64,000 bases of DNA from Gnetum montanum (GCA_015680685.1 MNCI01036132.1:829923-893922), one strand, 5' to 3'; shown: positions 11,820 through 24,088, numbered from the stretch's first letter. Translations and numbers: made by a program. Notes: generated by a model not told the origin, from the sequence alone.

Positions 11820-13680
11820 CCAACAAATTTAATGGTAAAATTTCCCCGAAGGGAAATGTGAGAACGGTAGCAACACTACCACCTTGTGTAGTTGATGCAC
11901 CATCAAAATGTAGAATGGCTTTGAAATTTGGTGGTATGGGATTTATGCTACTGACATGCTCATCTAGGAATTCAAGTTCTATTATTGCTTGGTCATCGGT
12001 GGGTGAAGTCGTGAGTTGCGTAGCTATTACTTGACCCTTTATAGATGACTATGCTATATAGCATAGATCAAATTCTGTAGTTATGGCTTTCCATCAGGCT
12101 ATCCTGCTACTTTCGTATATATTGGTTGTAATAGCCCGAAGTATGTTATTCTTGCAAATAATGTTTACTTGGCTATGAAACAAGTAATTCCTCCACTTTT
12201 TAAGTGCGAATACTAAAGCAAGACAATTTTTCTCCATCTCATTATACTATGCTTCATGAGCTATCAATGCATGACTTAAGTAGTAAACAAGGATTTCAGA
12301 ACCATCGTTCCTCTTTTGGCACAGCAATGCAAAAATAGACGTGTCTGAAGTGGCCAGATAAATGTAGAAAGGCTTATCTATCTATGGAGGGTAAATGGTG
12401 GGAAGATGAACAAGTTCTTTCTTTAAGTTATCAAAAGCTTCCTGGCTTTGGTTTGTCCATTCAAAGTTGACTCCCTTTTTAAGCAAGTGTTGCATTGGAT
12501 GCAATTTATCCGTTAAACTTGCGATAAATCTTCTTCTGAACTATACCCTGCCTTGCAACCTACACAACTCCTTAAGGTTTGTAGATGGTGCCAAGTTAAC
12601 AATGGCCTTAACTTTATCAGGGTCCACTTGTATCCCTGTTTTTGACACCACAAAGCCTAGCATGTGTCTAGGTTTAACCCTAAAAACACATTTTCTCTGG
12701 ATGAGGTGAAGGTCATTCCTGTGGCAATGTTGGAGGACCACGTTTAGATTGTTGGGATGATCATTAGATTTCTTAGATTTAATAGCTATATCATCCACAT
12801 AATCATTCAACCTCTCCAAAAGATAGTCGCGAAAAATGTAAGTCATTGCCCATTGATATGTTGCTCCAGCATTTTTTAGCCCAAAGGGCATTATCATGTC
12901 ATAGAACGTTCCCCAAGGGGTCATGAAAGTAACTACTAGCTGATGTTATGGATTTATGCAGATTTGATTGTAGCTTGAGAACCCATCCATAAAGGATAGT
13001 AAGGCATGACCGGCCGTAGTATCGATAAGTTGGTCGATACTAGGCAATGGGAAATCGTCCTTAATTGTTTCCTTATTCAAGTTCCAGAAGTCTATACAGA
13101 TTTGTATACTCCTAGTTCTCTTGGGAACAACTATGATGTTTGAAGCGCAGTTTGAATAATCAATAGCCCAGATGAAACCAGCCTGATAAAGTTTGGTGAT
13201 TTCATCACGTATAGCTAAGGTAATCTCTGGTTTAATTTTGCAAGCTTTTTGTTTAACCTCTTTGACACGTGAATCTAGGATGATATTGTGTTGTATGATG
13301 CGTGGGTCTAAGCTTGACATAACTTCATATAACCATGCAAACACTTTGGCATTATCATTGAGGACTTTAGAGATGTTTTGTTTGACCTATGACTTTAGTA
13401 AAGAGCTAACCTTTAATGTTCCTGCCTTGCCTCTGGATGTAGTCACAGGGATTTTGATAAGGGGGCCTCAGTTACATCATCAACTTCTAAATCTATAGCT
13501 TTAACTAGATGTTTGGGCTAGTCCAGGGATGTTTCTAAGAATGCTATGTTGGTATCATAAGGGGAAGGATCCAAGTCTACCAACTCTATGTTCAAGTGCC
13601 TCATGAGTTTTCCATGAGCTCTTGTCAAGATTAAGGGCAAATGGAGATCAACATGCATAGCCATTTTCAAAGCACTCCTG
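11820..13680 (-). pseudogene. Tat-like Ty3/gypsy pol: RT, RNase H, second RNase H
   Basis: Order on the minus strand is RT linker, RT, RNase H, second RNase H. The linker (13344 down) shows MSSLDPRIIQHNIIL. RT carries SNIIVVPK, then ICIDFWNLN, FMDGFSSYNQI, MPFGLKNAGATYQ and an intact catalytic NDYVDD, then GFVVSKTGIQVDPDKVKAI. RNase H follows at about 12480-12000 with FEWTNQSQEAFDNLK and VYYLSHALIAHEA. A second RNase H start, LHFDGASTTQGG, sits at about 11935-11843. Dual RNase H is a hallmark of the Tat lineage (established knowledge). A frame break at 12925-12945 and scattered stops show it is inactive. Before the first coding segment, TTTTGCAG at about 13676-13683 would be a plausible splice acceptor. 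No integrase is recognised. Confidence 0.88.
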
Positions 13681-13739
13681 CAAAATAAGCAAAACAAATA
13701 GATGTCAAGTGATACCTACTTAATAGAGCGACATGTGAT

Positions 13740-13990
13740 GAAATATATGCAAGGTGATTATGCAATGTCACATAATTTCCAATTTAAGGTCTTAGTGGAC
13801 CACAACCATGCAAAATTATATTTTGAGATTACTAGTTTAAGGTCTTAGTAGACCATGACTATGCAAAATTATAAGTCAACAAGATCAAACTTGCTAGTTT
13901 CAGGTCATAGTGAACCATGACTATGCAAAATTATAAGTCAAAATTGCTAGTTTAAGGTTGTAGCGGATTGTGATCGTGCAACATTATAAA
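13740..13990. repeat. ~55-60 bp tandem repeat beside RT (four copies)
   Basis: Four degenerate units each begin AGTTTAAGGTCTTAGT-GACCA, followed by a CATGCAAAATTATAA element: about 13768, 13828, 13890 and 13940. Related units (AGTTTAAGGCC/TCTTA) reappear at 19050-19270, on the other side of the antisense accessory gene. Non-coding. Confidence 0.7.
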
Positions 13991-14009
13991 AATGAGGTGA
14001 AAATTTTGA

Positions 14010-15350
14010 TGTATTTACATGTTATGCTACAGTTGTATGCTACACTGTAGTAGGCATGAGGGTGTCCCATGCTATGCTACAGGGAATAGGGACATTCTAT
14101 GTTATGCGTGGGATGCGAGATGTCCCACATTACATGCGGGACATGGAATGTCCCAAAAAGTGATAGGTACTGTAATTCTAGAAGCTATAAATAGGGGATT
14201 ACCCATGGTAATCCTATCATTCTCATTGTCAAAGCTAGCACCCAGAGCATAGCGTGGTTTAGACATAGAGGCAATGTAGTAGTTGTAGCATAGTGATTGA
14301 TACACCCGAGTTTGACAACAAGATGATGGTGCACAGGAGTGAACGTCGACATCAAGGTCTTGCCAATGTGGATGAAGGGGAACACAACTTGTGACATCTT
14401 CCCAGGGCATGCATTGAAGAACAACAAGAAGCATTATCTACCTGGTAAGTTGCTACGCTACCCTTGCTTACATTGTTACGATCTATTAAATGGGGTTGTT
14501 ACTGTAATCACCTTGCCCTAGTGGCTATGATCATTACCATTGTCATGCTGACCATTGTTGTTATGGCCTTGGTTGCCACTACAGCCACTACGCTATGGCT
14601 ATTGCTACTCTGGCCGTAGCCACTGTTATGACCACTATGCTATAGTTGTTGCCACTACCTTTGTAGTGATTGTTGTGGCCATGGTCATTACACTACTACC
14701 ACATCCATCATTGTAATGGGTAGGGTGTTGTACCATTTCGAGGATTTAGAGGGTTCTAGTTTGACAAGTTTCCAGGCAGCGTAGCACATGTTCTAGGTAG
14801 TGTAGCATGCATCCTAGGTAGCGTAGCATGTGTTCTAGGTAGCGTAGCACCCATGGAGGGAGCTCTGGTTAACTTTTGTTACATTCCATGCAACAAGATA
14901 GGGCTGGGGGCTATTATGCTATGCTGTTATGGTGCTACGCTATGCGTGATGCAACCGTCACACTACGAAGGGGTGTAGTCATTACGCTACACGTGACATA
15001 GCCTTTATGCTACATAGGGTACACTCGATATGCTATGCTACATGTATAATAGCTACTATGTTATGCAGGGTGTACCCACTACGCTATGCCTCATGCCACC
15101 TTGCTACACTACATGGCATGCAGCTGCCACGCTATACAGGTCAAGTCATGAAAGTGGAACTAATACTTAACACAAATTTGGGTTTGCTTCACCAGTTCCA
15201 GAGCATAACATTTCGTACTTAGGAAAAATTGGCATACAAGGAGCTGCTATGCTATACAGTAACTGTCACTTGAACACTGTGAACTAACGCTTTGTGCTAT
15301 ATCATGCAGTGTCATGTTAAAACCCATCTTAATTGTGACTGAGCTGGTAG
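14010..15350. repeat. GCTACGCTATG-rich tract in the divergent interval
   Basis: Dozens of variants of GCTACGCTATGC, TAGCGTAGCAC and ATGCTACAGG occur on both strands, making many short inverted repeats. Examples are at 14028-14110, 14780-14850 and 14920-15120. Similar vocabulary is found at 23.3-23.6 and 26.0-26.9 kb. The tract lies between the RT 5' end (minus strand) and the 5' end of the accessory gene (plus strand), so any promoter of that gene should be here. Confidence 0.65.
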
Positions 15351-15481
15351 GATTTCTATGTTTCTTGAGTGCCCCTATGGCTAACGTTCCCCCTCCCCAT
15401 GCATGGGTAAGGAACTAGGTAGTCTAGTTTTGAGAAGGCGCATAGGAATTCATAGAGTTCCTCCTTCATCACTTCAGTGTG

Positions 15482-18400
15482 ATGGTATGGTCACACTTGT
15501 TGGCTAAGATAGCTGGTGTTCTAGTTGAAACATTATTGCCCAGGGAAAATCAAGGCATTTTAAGGTTTATGGCTGAAGGATCTATTGAAGGAGAAGGGGC
15601 CAAGAGCTCAAATTGGCAGCCAAAAGGTTTGAGATGCTTGTCTTGGGTTTAGGCTATGCTTGAATTTAACTGTTACCATAAGTACAACACCTTGTTTGTC
15701 GCTTGTCATATGGGCACTTTCTTCTAGAATCCACCTGGGACCATCTACTATGCCAATGGGTGAGTCCTATGAAAATACTTAGGCATGTTAAATCATTTAT
15801 CTTGCATAGTTAAAATTCTTATTGCAATCTATATGTTGCTAGGTTTGTAATTGACAAGGATGGTCTTCATGATCAAGAGGAGGCATTGGCATTGGCTCAA
15901 ACATCCTTACAAGAGTTCTCTTCTATCGGGAATATGTGCACTGGCATCATAGAATAGCTTGGGGCTGATTTCAGAACCTATTCAACCAAGTATGGTAAGT
16001 TCGATCTGAAATGCAAAGAACTTGGATGGTTGGATGGTGAATGGGTGTTTCATCAAATACCTACCATGGAAGAAGTTCTAGTGGAAATCCCACCATTCCC
16101 CACACCATTCACACCTGGTGGGTTAGATTATGCACTTGTTTTCATGTGTTCAGGTGATTGATTTTGTTTTTACCTTTTGTTAATTTGTTGTTGATTACTG
16201 TAGTAATGGCCGAGTCCAAAGAGGTTACGATAATCACTTTAGGATGTGATGAAACTAACATCTTCTTTAAATATGGTGAGGTTGAGGAGACACAGCATTG
16301 GCTATGTAATGGAACTCCAGCCACCATTGTTCAAAAGGTCCAAGAGGCTGGGTTGATGGACCTCTTTTTAGTAGTAAATCCAAGCATTTCAGCTGCAGAG
16401 ATGCTCGTCCTTGTTGATTCTTTTACAAAAAGGGTTGACTGCTTTTGCACACAAGTGCATAATGTGCAGGTCATGTTTGAGATCACTGACAGCCTTTTTG
16501 TAGATCTCTTCAGTGTTCCTTCCGATGGCTTACATATAGGGAAGAAGACCAGCAAAGATGTAAACCATTGAGGGGACATAGAAGAATGGCTAGGGATGAG
16601 CAAAGACTGAAAGGGGGTTTACATGAATAAGGTTAAGCTAGAGGTATCCCATAAGGTTTACCTTATCTTCTAGGATCGTGCTTTCCCCAAGTTACTCTTC
16701 CAAGGGAAAATTCTTGGGGTAAAGAAAGCTTGGATTATGAGGGATGTCATGGAAGAAGGGACTTGCTATAATTGGGCTAAGTATCTTGCCTAGCGTTTGC
16801 GGGCCGAAATGGTTAAGCTTCGTGAGAAGCTTGATGCATGTTGTAATGTGCATTTTATCTTTTTTATAGCTTGTCTACGATGGTTTGCTAAATTCTTGGT
16901 GGTCCAAGAGAATAGCATCTGGGTGTTATAGGATTTCACCTAGATATCCAAATCATGGATCTGCCAAGTATTCTGCACCACTCAATCCTAGGATCCCCTA
17001 GAAGCTATTGGGGAGTCTTTTTCAATAACAATGAAGGATCGAGTGGGATAGCCCTTTTATGGACAAGACAGCATTGGACAAGTGCCTCCCACTAACATAG
17101 GTAATGTAGTAAGGGGGGAATGCCTTATTACTAAAACGATGAAATCAAAGTTACAACGCAAGAAATCTCGTCCCATAGAAGAGCCTCCACATACCAGTGA
17201 AGAAAGAGGCAAAAGATTGTGAATCAAGGTTCGTAAAGTGCAACCTGAATTTGCTGATGTGTATGGTTTAATTGTCTCATTAGCTACCCCCCACCCCCCT
17301 TTTATGTTAGACTAGCATGCTCACTTCAAGTGTGTTTAATAGATGATGAAGAAGAAGCTTCGGCCCTTGAGGTAGGGGCCCCTGCTATAGAAGAAGAAGA
17401 GGCCCCTACTATAGAGAAGGAGGTTCCTACCACATATGAACCTTTTACAAAGTATGCCTTAGCACCTAAGGGGCACATGACGGTTGAAGATGCTACTACA
17501 CTACTAAGTGAGCTTGAGGAAGAAGGGATATAGTTTGACATCGGTGAGTTTGATAGTTTTCTTGACAATGTGTTGATGGAAAATCCCCCTGCTCTCACCC
17601 CTGAGGGTTTGCTGGGTAGGAGCTTTGCACTATCATTTATGTTACTTCTCAATTTTTTTCCTTTCTTTCACCATGCTAAAATGCTTTGATGCATAGTGGA
17701 AACTACTACTAAGGCTCTCAATTCTTCCTCTTCATTTTGCCTCCAACCATGGACAGAGATCCCAGATAAGTTTGCCTTTATGGAGGGGGTAGTTGATGAC
17801 ATGATCAACTGCTTAAGGCAAACTGATCCCAAGATAGATGTTCTTAAACTATAACATTTCCTCTTGCATTGTTATATTTTTGCCACCATCTCATGACTAA
17901 TGCTTCCTCATGTTGGGTACAACAGCTTCTTGACTGAAGTGGGACCCAAGATAGGCAGTCGAAGTTGACGTTGTGCTTGAGCTCCCTCCAGAGGTAACCA
18001 AGGTGCCTCGCGATGTATATGAGGAGGCAAGTAAATGTGTGCTATACTTAGCATGATCCTTGTGGGAGTGCAAGTGTGTTAACGAAGACCTTTGGAAGTA
18101 GGTCTGGAAGCTTGAAAAAGAGAAAGCTAGTCAAGTGGTTAAGTTGGAGGATTTTCGGTCATGAAATGAATTCTTGATGGCCCATGACACTTCCAATGGC
18201 AGTTCGCATATGGTTGTGATTGATTATGCGAGACATTGGTCGATCATACAAGGCAAAAATGAGGCTACCCATGAAATAATTGAACAATGCCTGCAAATGG
18301 ATCTACTAGCCCAAAAAAACTAGGACTAGAAAGATTACAATGCCAAGGTATATGAATGGGGGTAGGCATAGAAAAATCATAAACACATGTACAAAGTGGA

Positions 18401-18889
18401 ACGTATTGCCTACCATCAGAAATATTGAGATGCTTCTATTCAATTGCATACTCATGAGCTATTTCTTGATGTAATTGGTGCTACCAAGGCCTATGATAAA
18501 TTTACAAAACATGTGGTGGTGAGTGAATCTCCCAAGAGAGAGATGACCTTGCCTTTCGGGGAGATCACTACTGCCACATTCTCTCTAGGACCATCCACAT
18601 GGACAGCTGTGGAAAAGGGAAAATTGCAGCAAGCATTGACTTGGGGAAAGAAGATTGAGCCTACTTAAGTAAGGATGAAATACTTCGACACTTAGTAGCT
18701 GGCATGGATGAAATACCTCTAGAGATGGACGCAAACCCTTCTTAGGTTAGCCAAGCTTTACTATATTGTAGTTTATTTTATGATATGTGATTGTAATTTG
18801 ACTCATTATTTTATTCTTGCTTTATGTAGGACCCAAATGAGGATGTAGGACCTAGTGGGGCAGGGGATAAAGATACCAACAGAGACTCA
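15482..18889 (+). pseudogene. Intron-containing antisense accessory gene of the Tat-like element (unrecognised family)
   Basis: Plus-strand gene inside a minus-strand retrotransposon. From ATG 15482 a frame runs to 15759, is joined across intron 1 (15760-15842, GTGAGT...CTAG), runs to 16153, is joined across intron 2 (16154-16203, GT...TGTAG), and continues to about 17257. Both joins keep frame exactly (phase 2, phase 1). About 590 codons are interrupted mainly by TAG/TGA at expected Gln/Trp positions (e.g. LA*RLRAEM). Readable pieces: DKDGLHDQEEALALAQTS, LGWLDGEWVFHQIPTMEE, AEMLVLVDSFTKRVDCF, and a W-x-M-R...NWAKYLA module near 16730-16800. Further exons from 17331 are very acidic (IDDEEEASALE) then helical, ending DTNRDS-stop near 18890. 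Function unknown; it loosely recalls accessory ORFs of plant transposons. The sequence does not show whether it is element-borne or captured from the host. Confidence 0.72.
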
Positions 18890-19049
18890 TAGTCCATCGA
18901 CAAATTTTTTCTTTGAAATAAAATGCTTGTTGTTATGTATTCTGAGTATTGAATTATATTTAATGAAAAGTAAAACACTTGTTTTATTGCTTTTGGTTAA
19001 TGTTTTCATTGGTGTACTAGAGCCCCTTGTGGGCTCCCATGCTTTAGTT

Positions 19050-19270
19050 TAAGGCCATTTTAGGCCATCACTAATTTTAGGCCATTTCGGGCCATATGTA
19101 AAGTAATCTTCAAAAGTGGGGTTGCCAGTTTAAGGTCTTAACAGGCCGTCATAATAGTTTAAGGCCATTCTAGACCATATGTAAGGTGATTTTTGAAAGT
19201 GGTGTTGCCAGTTTTAGGCCTTAGCAGGCCGTGGCAATAGTTTAAGGCCATTCCAAGCCATAATCGCTCT
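19050..19270. repeat. AGTTTAAGGCC repeats downstream of the accessory gene
   Basis: Alternating degenerate units AGTTTAAGGCCATT-TAGGCCAT and AGTTTAAGGTCTTA-CAGGCCGT. A longer unit, including GTGGGGTTGCCAG or GTGGTGTTGCCAG, is duplicated at about 19115 and 19200. Same word family as 13740-13990, so the accessory gene is bracketed by related repeats. Confidence 0.65.
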
Positions 19271-19399
19271 TTAACTAATGCTAGTGGCAGAGACAATGTA
19301 AATAGAAAACTTAATGCAAAATGAAAATCATTCAAACAGAAGTATAAAATTTATTGAAGTAAAGTGGAGGTAAACTTTAACCATGCAATTATTTCCTAA

Positions 19400-20010
19400 T
19401 CTGACATGGGTTAGGTAAGGCATATGGTCAAGAGGCTTTACAATGGTATTCCTCTATGCTATCATCTGCTGCTTGGAAGGGCAATTTAGCCCACATGGTT
19501 TCTTCATTTAAGTCAGCTATTTTGGATGGCTCATTTGTCAAACATGGAATTTCATCATGAATGGGTGATTCATTTTTAGAGATTTCTATATCTGATCCTT
19601 GCTCCATGTCTATATTGTTTATGACTCAGGGAGCTACTTCATCACCAAAGATCACCATCTCTTCACTTGCGTAGGGTAAGTGGATCTCTTAGTGTATCGG
19701 TGAGGAGACAACTCTTAGTTGGGTTAACCACGATCTTTCCAAGGTATGGTTAAACTCAGTCATCTCTTCTACCATAATAAATACTGCGCTAGTGAGAAAC
19801 TGCTCCACTACTACGAAGTTGATGGTAATAGTCCCATTGACCATGACATGTGCCCCATTGAATGACTTTAAACATGAGGTTGTTGTGGGCTTGATTTGAT
19901 CCACCAGGCCCAACTTGTCGACTATGAGGAATGGTATCACATTGTTGGTGGCCTCTTCATTGACATGTACTCTACGAATCTTATACTAACCTACTCGAAT
20001 TATGATAAAC
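19400..20010 (-). pseudogene. Protease of the Tat-like element
   Basis: Minus strand. The sequence VIPFLIVDKLGLVDQIKP follows the active-site strand; the D-[ST]-G position now reads N-E-E (VHVNEEATNN), a broken catalytic site. It continues with LKSFNGAHVMVNGTI and ends HTLERSWLTQLRVVSSPIH, equivalent to the usual LLGRPWL...VVSS-LH helix. A hydrophilic tail (SEEMVIFGDEVAP and on) follows down to about 19400, where coding stops and the antisense accessory region begins. Frame shifts and TAG stops are present. Confidence 0.8.
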
Positions 20011-20559
20011 ATGGGGGTGGTAGTCACTTAACCCTTTTTAGGGTCATCTTTGATGGCTTTGTCATGAAATGTTAAATGGACTAGCCACGGTTCTTCAGCC
20101 ACAAAGGGAAGCATAACGGCGTGGATAGCTTTCTCTTCAGCTGGAATGTTTTCACTAACAAAAATAGATGCTAACATGAAAACCAAAGCCTCACAATGCA
20201 TCATATAGGTCATTATTAAGTCGTGCAAGCTTAATGTTGTGTTCCTTTGTTTCAAGGCTTGCTTAACCTATGAAAGTGCATTTAGGAAGTCTTACCCACT
20301 ATCTAATTGTTTGTTAACTTTTTCTTCTTCTATGCACCCTAGAAGACGAATCTCCTTAGGGGGAGTGGCTTTGGGTTGGATAATAAGCTTTTTGAATTAG
20401 AGGATGATGGTTGCATGTGTGTGTTGCCACCAATGGCTGATGATGAAGGGGTCATGGAAATTGCAGACAAGGGGGTGGGCTTAAGGGGAGCCCAACATAG
20501 TGTGTTCTCTAGCCAACTTATCTGCTAGGTGTTCTTTGCATTTCCTTAGATGAGGAGGC

Positions 20560-23190
20560 TGAGACGTAGTGCTCGTCACTTGACTTTGGGTATTAGGACA
20601 ACTGGCATGCTTTGGTACCCTGATAAAAAATGGTGCCTACATTGTTGTAGTGGGACGTGATGCAGTTTTAAATACAAAAGGTGTAGCAGATGTCTATGGA
20701 GAGGTCCTAATGACAAAGGGGGCTTACAACCTGGTTGTTGTTGAGGCTTCAACATTGCGGGGGGGTAGGGGGTGGGTACATGAACCACGAATAATTCATG
20801 TTGTGATTCTGCATTATCGTCAATGCTAATGGCATTGATAGTATAACCTACATTATTAGCATTCAAAGGATATTTGTAAACATTCTTTGATTAGTTTTTA
20901 GGTTGGACAGGATTTCTCTCATCTACAACCAACTCACCCTGATTAATCATTCGTTAGATATCATCTTTCAATGCCAGGAAATAAATAGTATCATGCCCAC
21001 ACAATTGATGATAATATCAAAAACGCTCTAGCCTAAAGTTCCTGGGTATTGGTGGTTCATTAGGCATAGCTAAGGAGGGGTCTCAAAGGACTTCATAGTA
21101 CCTTTGGTGATGCTTAAGGGCCTCCCCTAACATCCTTTTATGTTGGATATTCCTAGCTCCTAGTAATTGACTCAAAAGCTCTGAAGGCTTAATTGGTAAC
21201 AGGGTATATTTTGAGCAATCCTTGCGTTCAAAATTTGGCCTTGGCGGATTTTTAACTATGGGTGTTAATGTCAAGAGCTGACTAGTGCTACTGGAGCTGG
21301 GTGTTGTATTAGTAGAGGCTTTAGGTGTTGTCGCAGTCTTTTACTATTGTTGGACTTAGTCTCATTAGCCATAGCGGCCACCGTGGTTGCTGTGGCCTTC
21401 CCTTTCTCCTTGTCTTTCTTTGTATGAGTGTTTTTATAGGCTACGTAGGCTAGATCTCTACTAGCCTCTACCACATCCTGAATGCTTTTAGTTTGAGCAA
21501 ATTTTTGGCTAAGGACCTCAGAGCCAAATAATATAGTTTGAATTTGATAAGTGCATTTACTGCTCCTTTTAAAATAGCCAGCAAATGGGCCTCGGCAATT
21601 GGTTCACATATTTCATTTAGGGTAGCACTCCAATGTTGTATGAATTTTTGTACAGATTCTAGTGGTTCTTGTTTAACATTCATGAGCTAATCTAAAGTGA
21701 CTTTTGGCTTCAAGTTATACTTAAAAAAAGTCATGAACTGGCTTAGCAATTCTTCTAATGTTGAGATAGAAGCACGGGGAAGCACATGGTACCAGTCTAA
21801 GGCCTTGCCTATCAGGGACATGGTGAAAACACAAATGATGGTATGAGGCCATGGTTGTAGTAACAAGGATTTAGACCTTAAAGTGACCATGTGGGCATTT
21901 GGATCACCTTTCCCATTGTATTTTGTAAACTAGGGAAGTTGTACCCTAGAGGGCAACGTAAGTACGGGAACAACTAGACTAATCGGGTCATCTTGGTAGA
22001 AGTCTATGACTTGAATGGTTTCAGAACCGGTGGCTTTGAGCCATTTAATTTCTTCGGTGAGGGTCTAGATGAGCTGAAAGGCTTGATCAAGACCTGAGGG
22101 TGTTACAAAGGGTTGTGAAGCTACTGGAGTAGCCATCGCTAGTGGTGCTATTGGTGTAGCTACCAGTCCCATCGGGGATGCTGTCAGAAGAGCTCCTAGT
22201 AGTGGTGTTGTTTGAGCAGCCCACAACCCAGTGGGTGGTGCCGCTAGAGCAGCTGGCATTGATGGCACTATGGGGATGGTTATCTACCCAATGGTTGGGG
22301 CAACCCACAGCCCCATGTTCAATTGTGTTACATGTGAAACTTGGTATTTTTGGGGTTGTGCGTATTGTGGCATGTGAGACATTTGAGCCGTAGGAAAAGA
22401 GGTCGTTGCTGTCCACCATGCAGTTGAAGTTGGGTCTGCTACTGATGGTAGAATGGGTATAGAGGAGGGGACAGAAACAAAACTTACATGCGGTTGTGAT
22501 GTGGGCATGGTGTGCACATATGGTAGTATGGGCATCACAGATGTTGGGTGTGGGGCTTGGATAGACTGGGAAAGATGATTAACGGGAAATGAGGTTGAAG
22601 GGCCTGCATGCTAATATGTTGACAACATTTGATGGCTACCCATTACCAAAGAGGGTTTGCTGTGGTAGTGTCATGACAATAGCAAAAGAGGAGGAAGATT
22701 GTGGCTAGTGTGAACAGAAAATAGAGGTAGAAGGGATAGTCATAGCATAGATTAGAGCACCACCTTCAGAACAGGAGTCTAACTCCTCTTGGCCATCATG
22801 AAAAGGTTCATCGTAGTGAGACGTTGTATCCTATTCTCTTGACCTACTTAATTGCACAAGTTGGTTTAAAAGCCATTGGCATGTGTTAGTGAGTGGGATG
22901 GTGGTATCAAACATAGGAATGAACTCCCTTCCATTCCGATGAATGATCTCAAAGTTACATTTTTCCTCAAATTCATGATGGTCCAATGGTAGATTTGCTT
23001 GGATTTTTGCACATAAAAAGTTATATCACTCTTTGTCTTGAGGCAAACATTCAGATGATTGATACTACAGTCTAAGAGACTGTCATGGTACCCGCATTGG
23101 GCTAGGTGGTCGCTCAAGATCCATCGTGTGTGGAACAAAGTGAGACACCTTCAAACTCATGGTAGGAACCGAAGTGGTGGCAGGATTCAT
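20560..23190 (-). pseudogene. Gag of the Tat-like element
   Basis: Minus strand, likely start ATG at 23190 (MNPATTSVPTMSLKVSHF). An Ala/Thr/Pro-rich variable region follows at about 22540-22060. The capsid domain at about 21900-21470 includes SLIGKALDWYHVLPR, LSQFMTFFKYNL and QEPLESVQKFIQHW, the standard 'A-x-x-WY...L...F...F' and 'E-S...Y...W' features. A zinc-knuckle-like motif at 20935-21020 reads YHQLCGHDT followed by LALKDDI, the Tat-type 'C-x2-H-x3-GH-[DT]-T...C-x-x-L-K' with the flanking Cys residues lost. Many stops. Protease follows at 20010. Confidence 0.8.
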
Positions 23191-23299
23191 TTTTTCGATA
23201 TGAAGAAGTGAAAATAAAAAACGAAAGATACGTGTAAGAAATAGTTAAAAATAGTACATTATGTGTTAAACAGTTAAGGTATAAAGCCATAGAGAAAAT

Positions 23300-23560
23300 A
23301 GACTAAAATTGGGGGTGTCTAAAAATGCTGAAAAGCTAGTTTTCTTTGCTATTACTCTTGCTACGCTGAAAGAAACTGCTACACCAATAGGGCCACTACA
23401 CTACATAGAATGCAAGCAACATAACATAATAGACAGGCAGCATAATAGAGTAGACAGTTTGAGAACCGCTACACTAATAGGGTCGCTATGCCACATAGGA
23501 CGCAGGCAGTGTAACACAATAGATAGTTTAGAGCTTTTGTCCTACAAGTTTCCAGAGGAA
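23300..23560. repeat. GCTACxCTAATAGGG duplicated segment upstream of gag
   Basis: Two diverged ~90-bp units, one from about 23370 (CTGCTACACCAATAGGGCC...) and one from about 23463 (CCGCTACACTAATAGGGTC...). Each is followed by a CACATAG-A-GCA-GCA motif. The vocabulary matches the tract at 14.0-15.3 kb. It lies immediately 5' of the Gag start, so it is leader or LTR sequence of the Tat-like element. Confidence 0.55.
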
Positions 23561-23829
23561 CTGTCATGGTGACCAATCTACACCACCTAGTGCGTAGACA
23601 ACCACAAGGGTGTCACATGTACGCTAGCAGGCTACTGGTAATGGGGTATAAACAACATGCAGGATTACCCATGACACACAAAAGAGACATGGAGGTTCAT
23701 GTCCTCCTTCTAGCACCAAAAACTATGGTGTCTGAAAATAAGATCAAACTTTAAACTAAAGGCTATGGGATCCCAGACTCTACTAGTGTAGGTTTCTGGC
23801 TTTTGGGGATGTTGATCTACTTTCAAAAA

Positions 23830-24034
23830 GTGGTAAGGAAACTTACCCACACTAAACCCATGCTACCCAGCATGGCTTAGGCCTCCCCCAACATGGATAC
23901 CTTGAGATATTAGTTTTTGATAGGTTTTTATAGTAAATCAACCATGCATGTGAGCCCCCAGGGTTACCAATGTCAATGGCTAGGGTATAGGGTCAAAAAT
24001 GGCAATTTCTAAGGCCTTTGGATGGTTCTAGAAG

Positions 24035-24088
<54 letters not shown>

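Noticed and set aside
14102-14521. Several overlapping open frames of 60-110 codons
   Set aside because: They arise from the GCTACGCTATG repeat tract and differ in frame and strand without family resemblance.
13690-19330. Simple nested insertion of an unrelated transposon into the first Tat-like element
   Set aside because: Not excluded, but not preferred: the second element at 44.9-52.7 kb has the same order, orientation and similar spacing with a related gene.
22087-22538. Multiple minus-strand open frames in the Gag N-terminal region
   Set aside because: Overlapping frames of one Ala/Thr/Pro-rich variable region; treated as part of a single Gag remnant.
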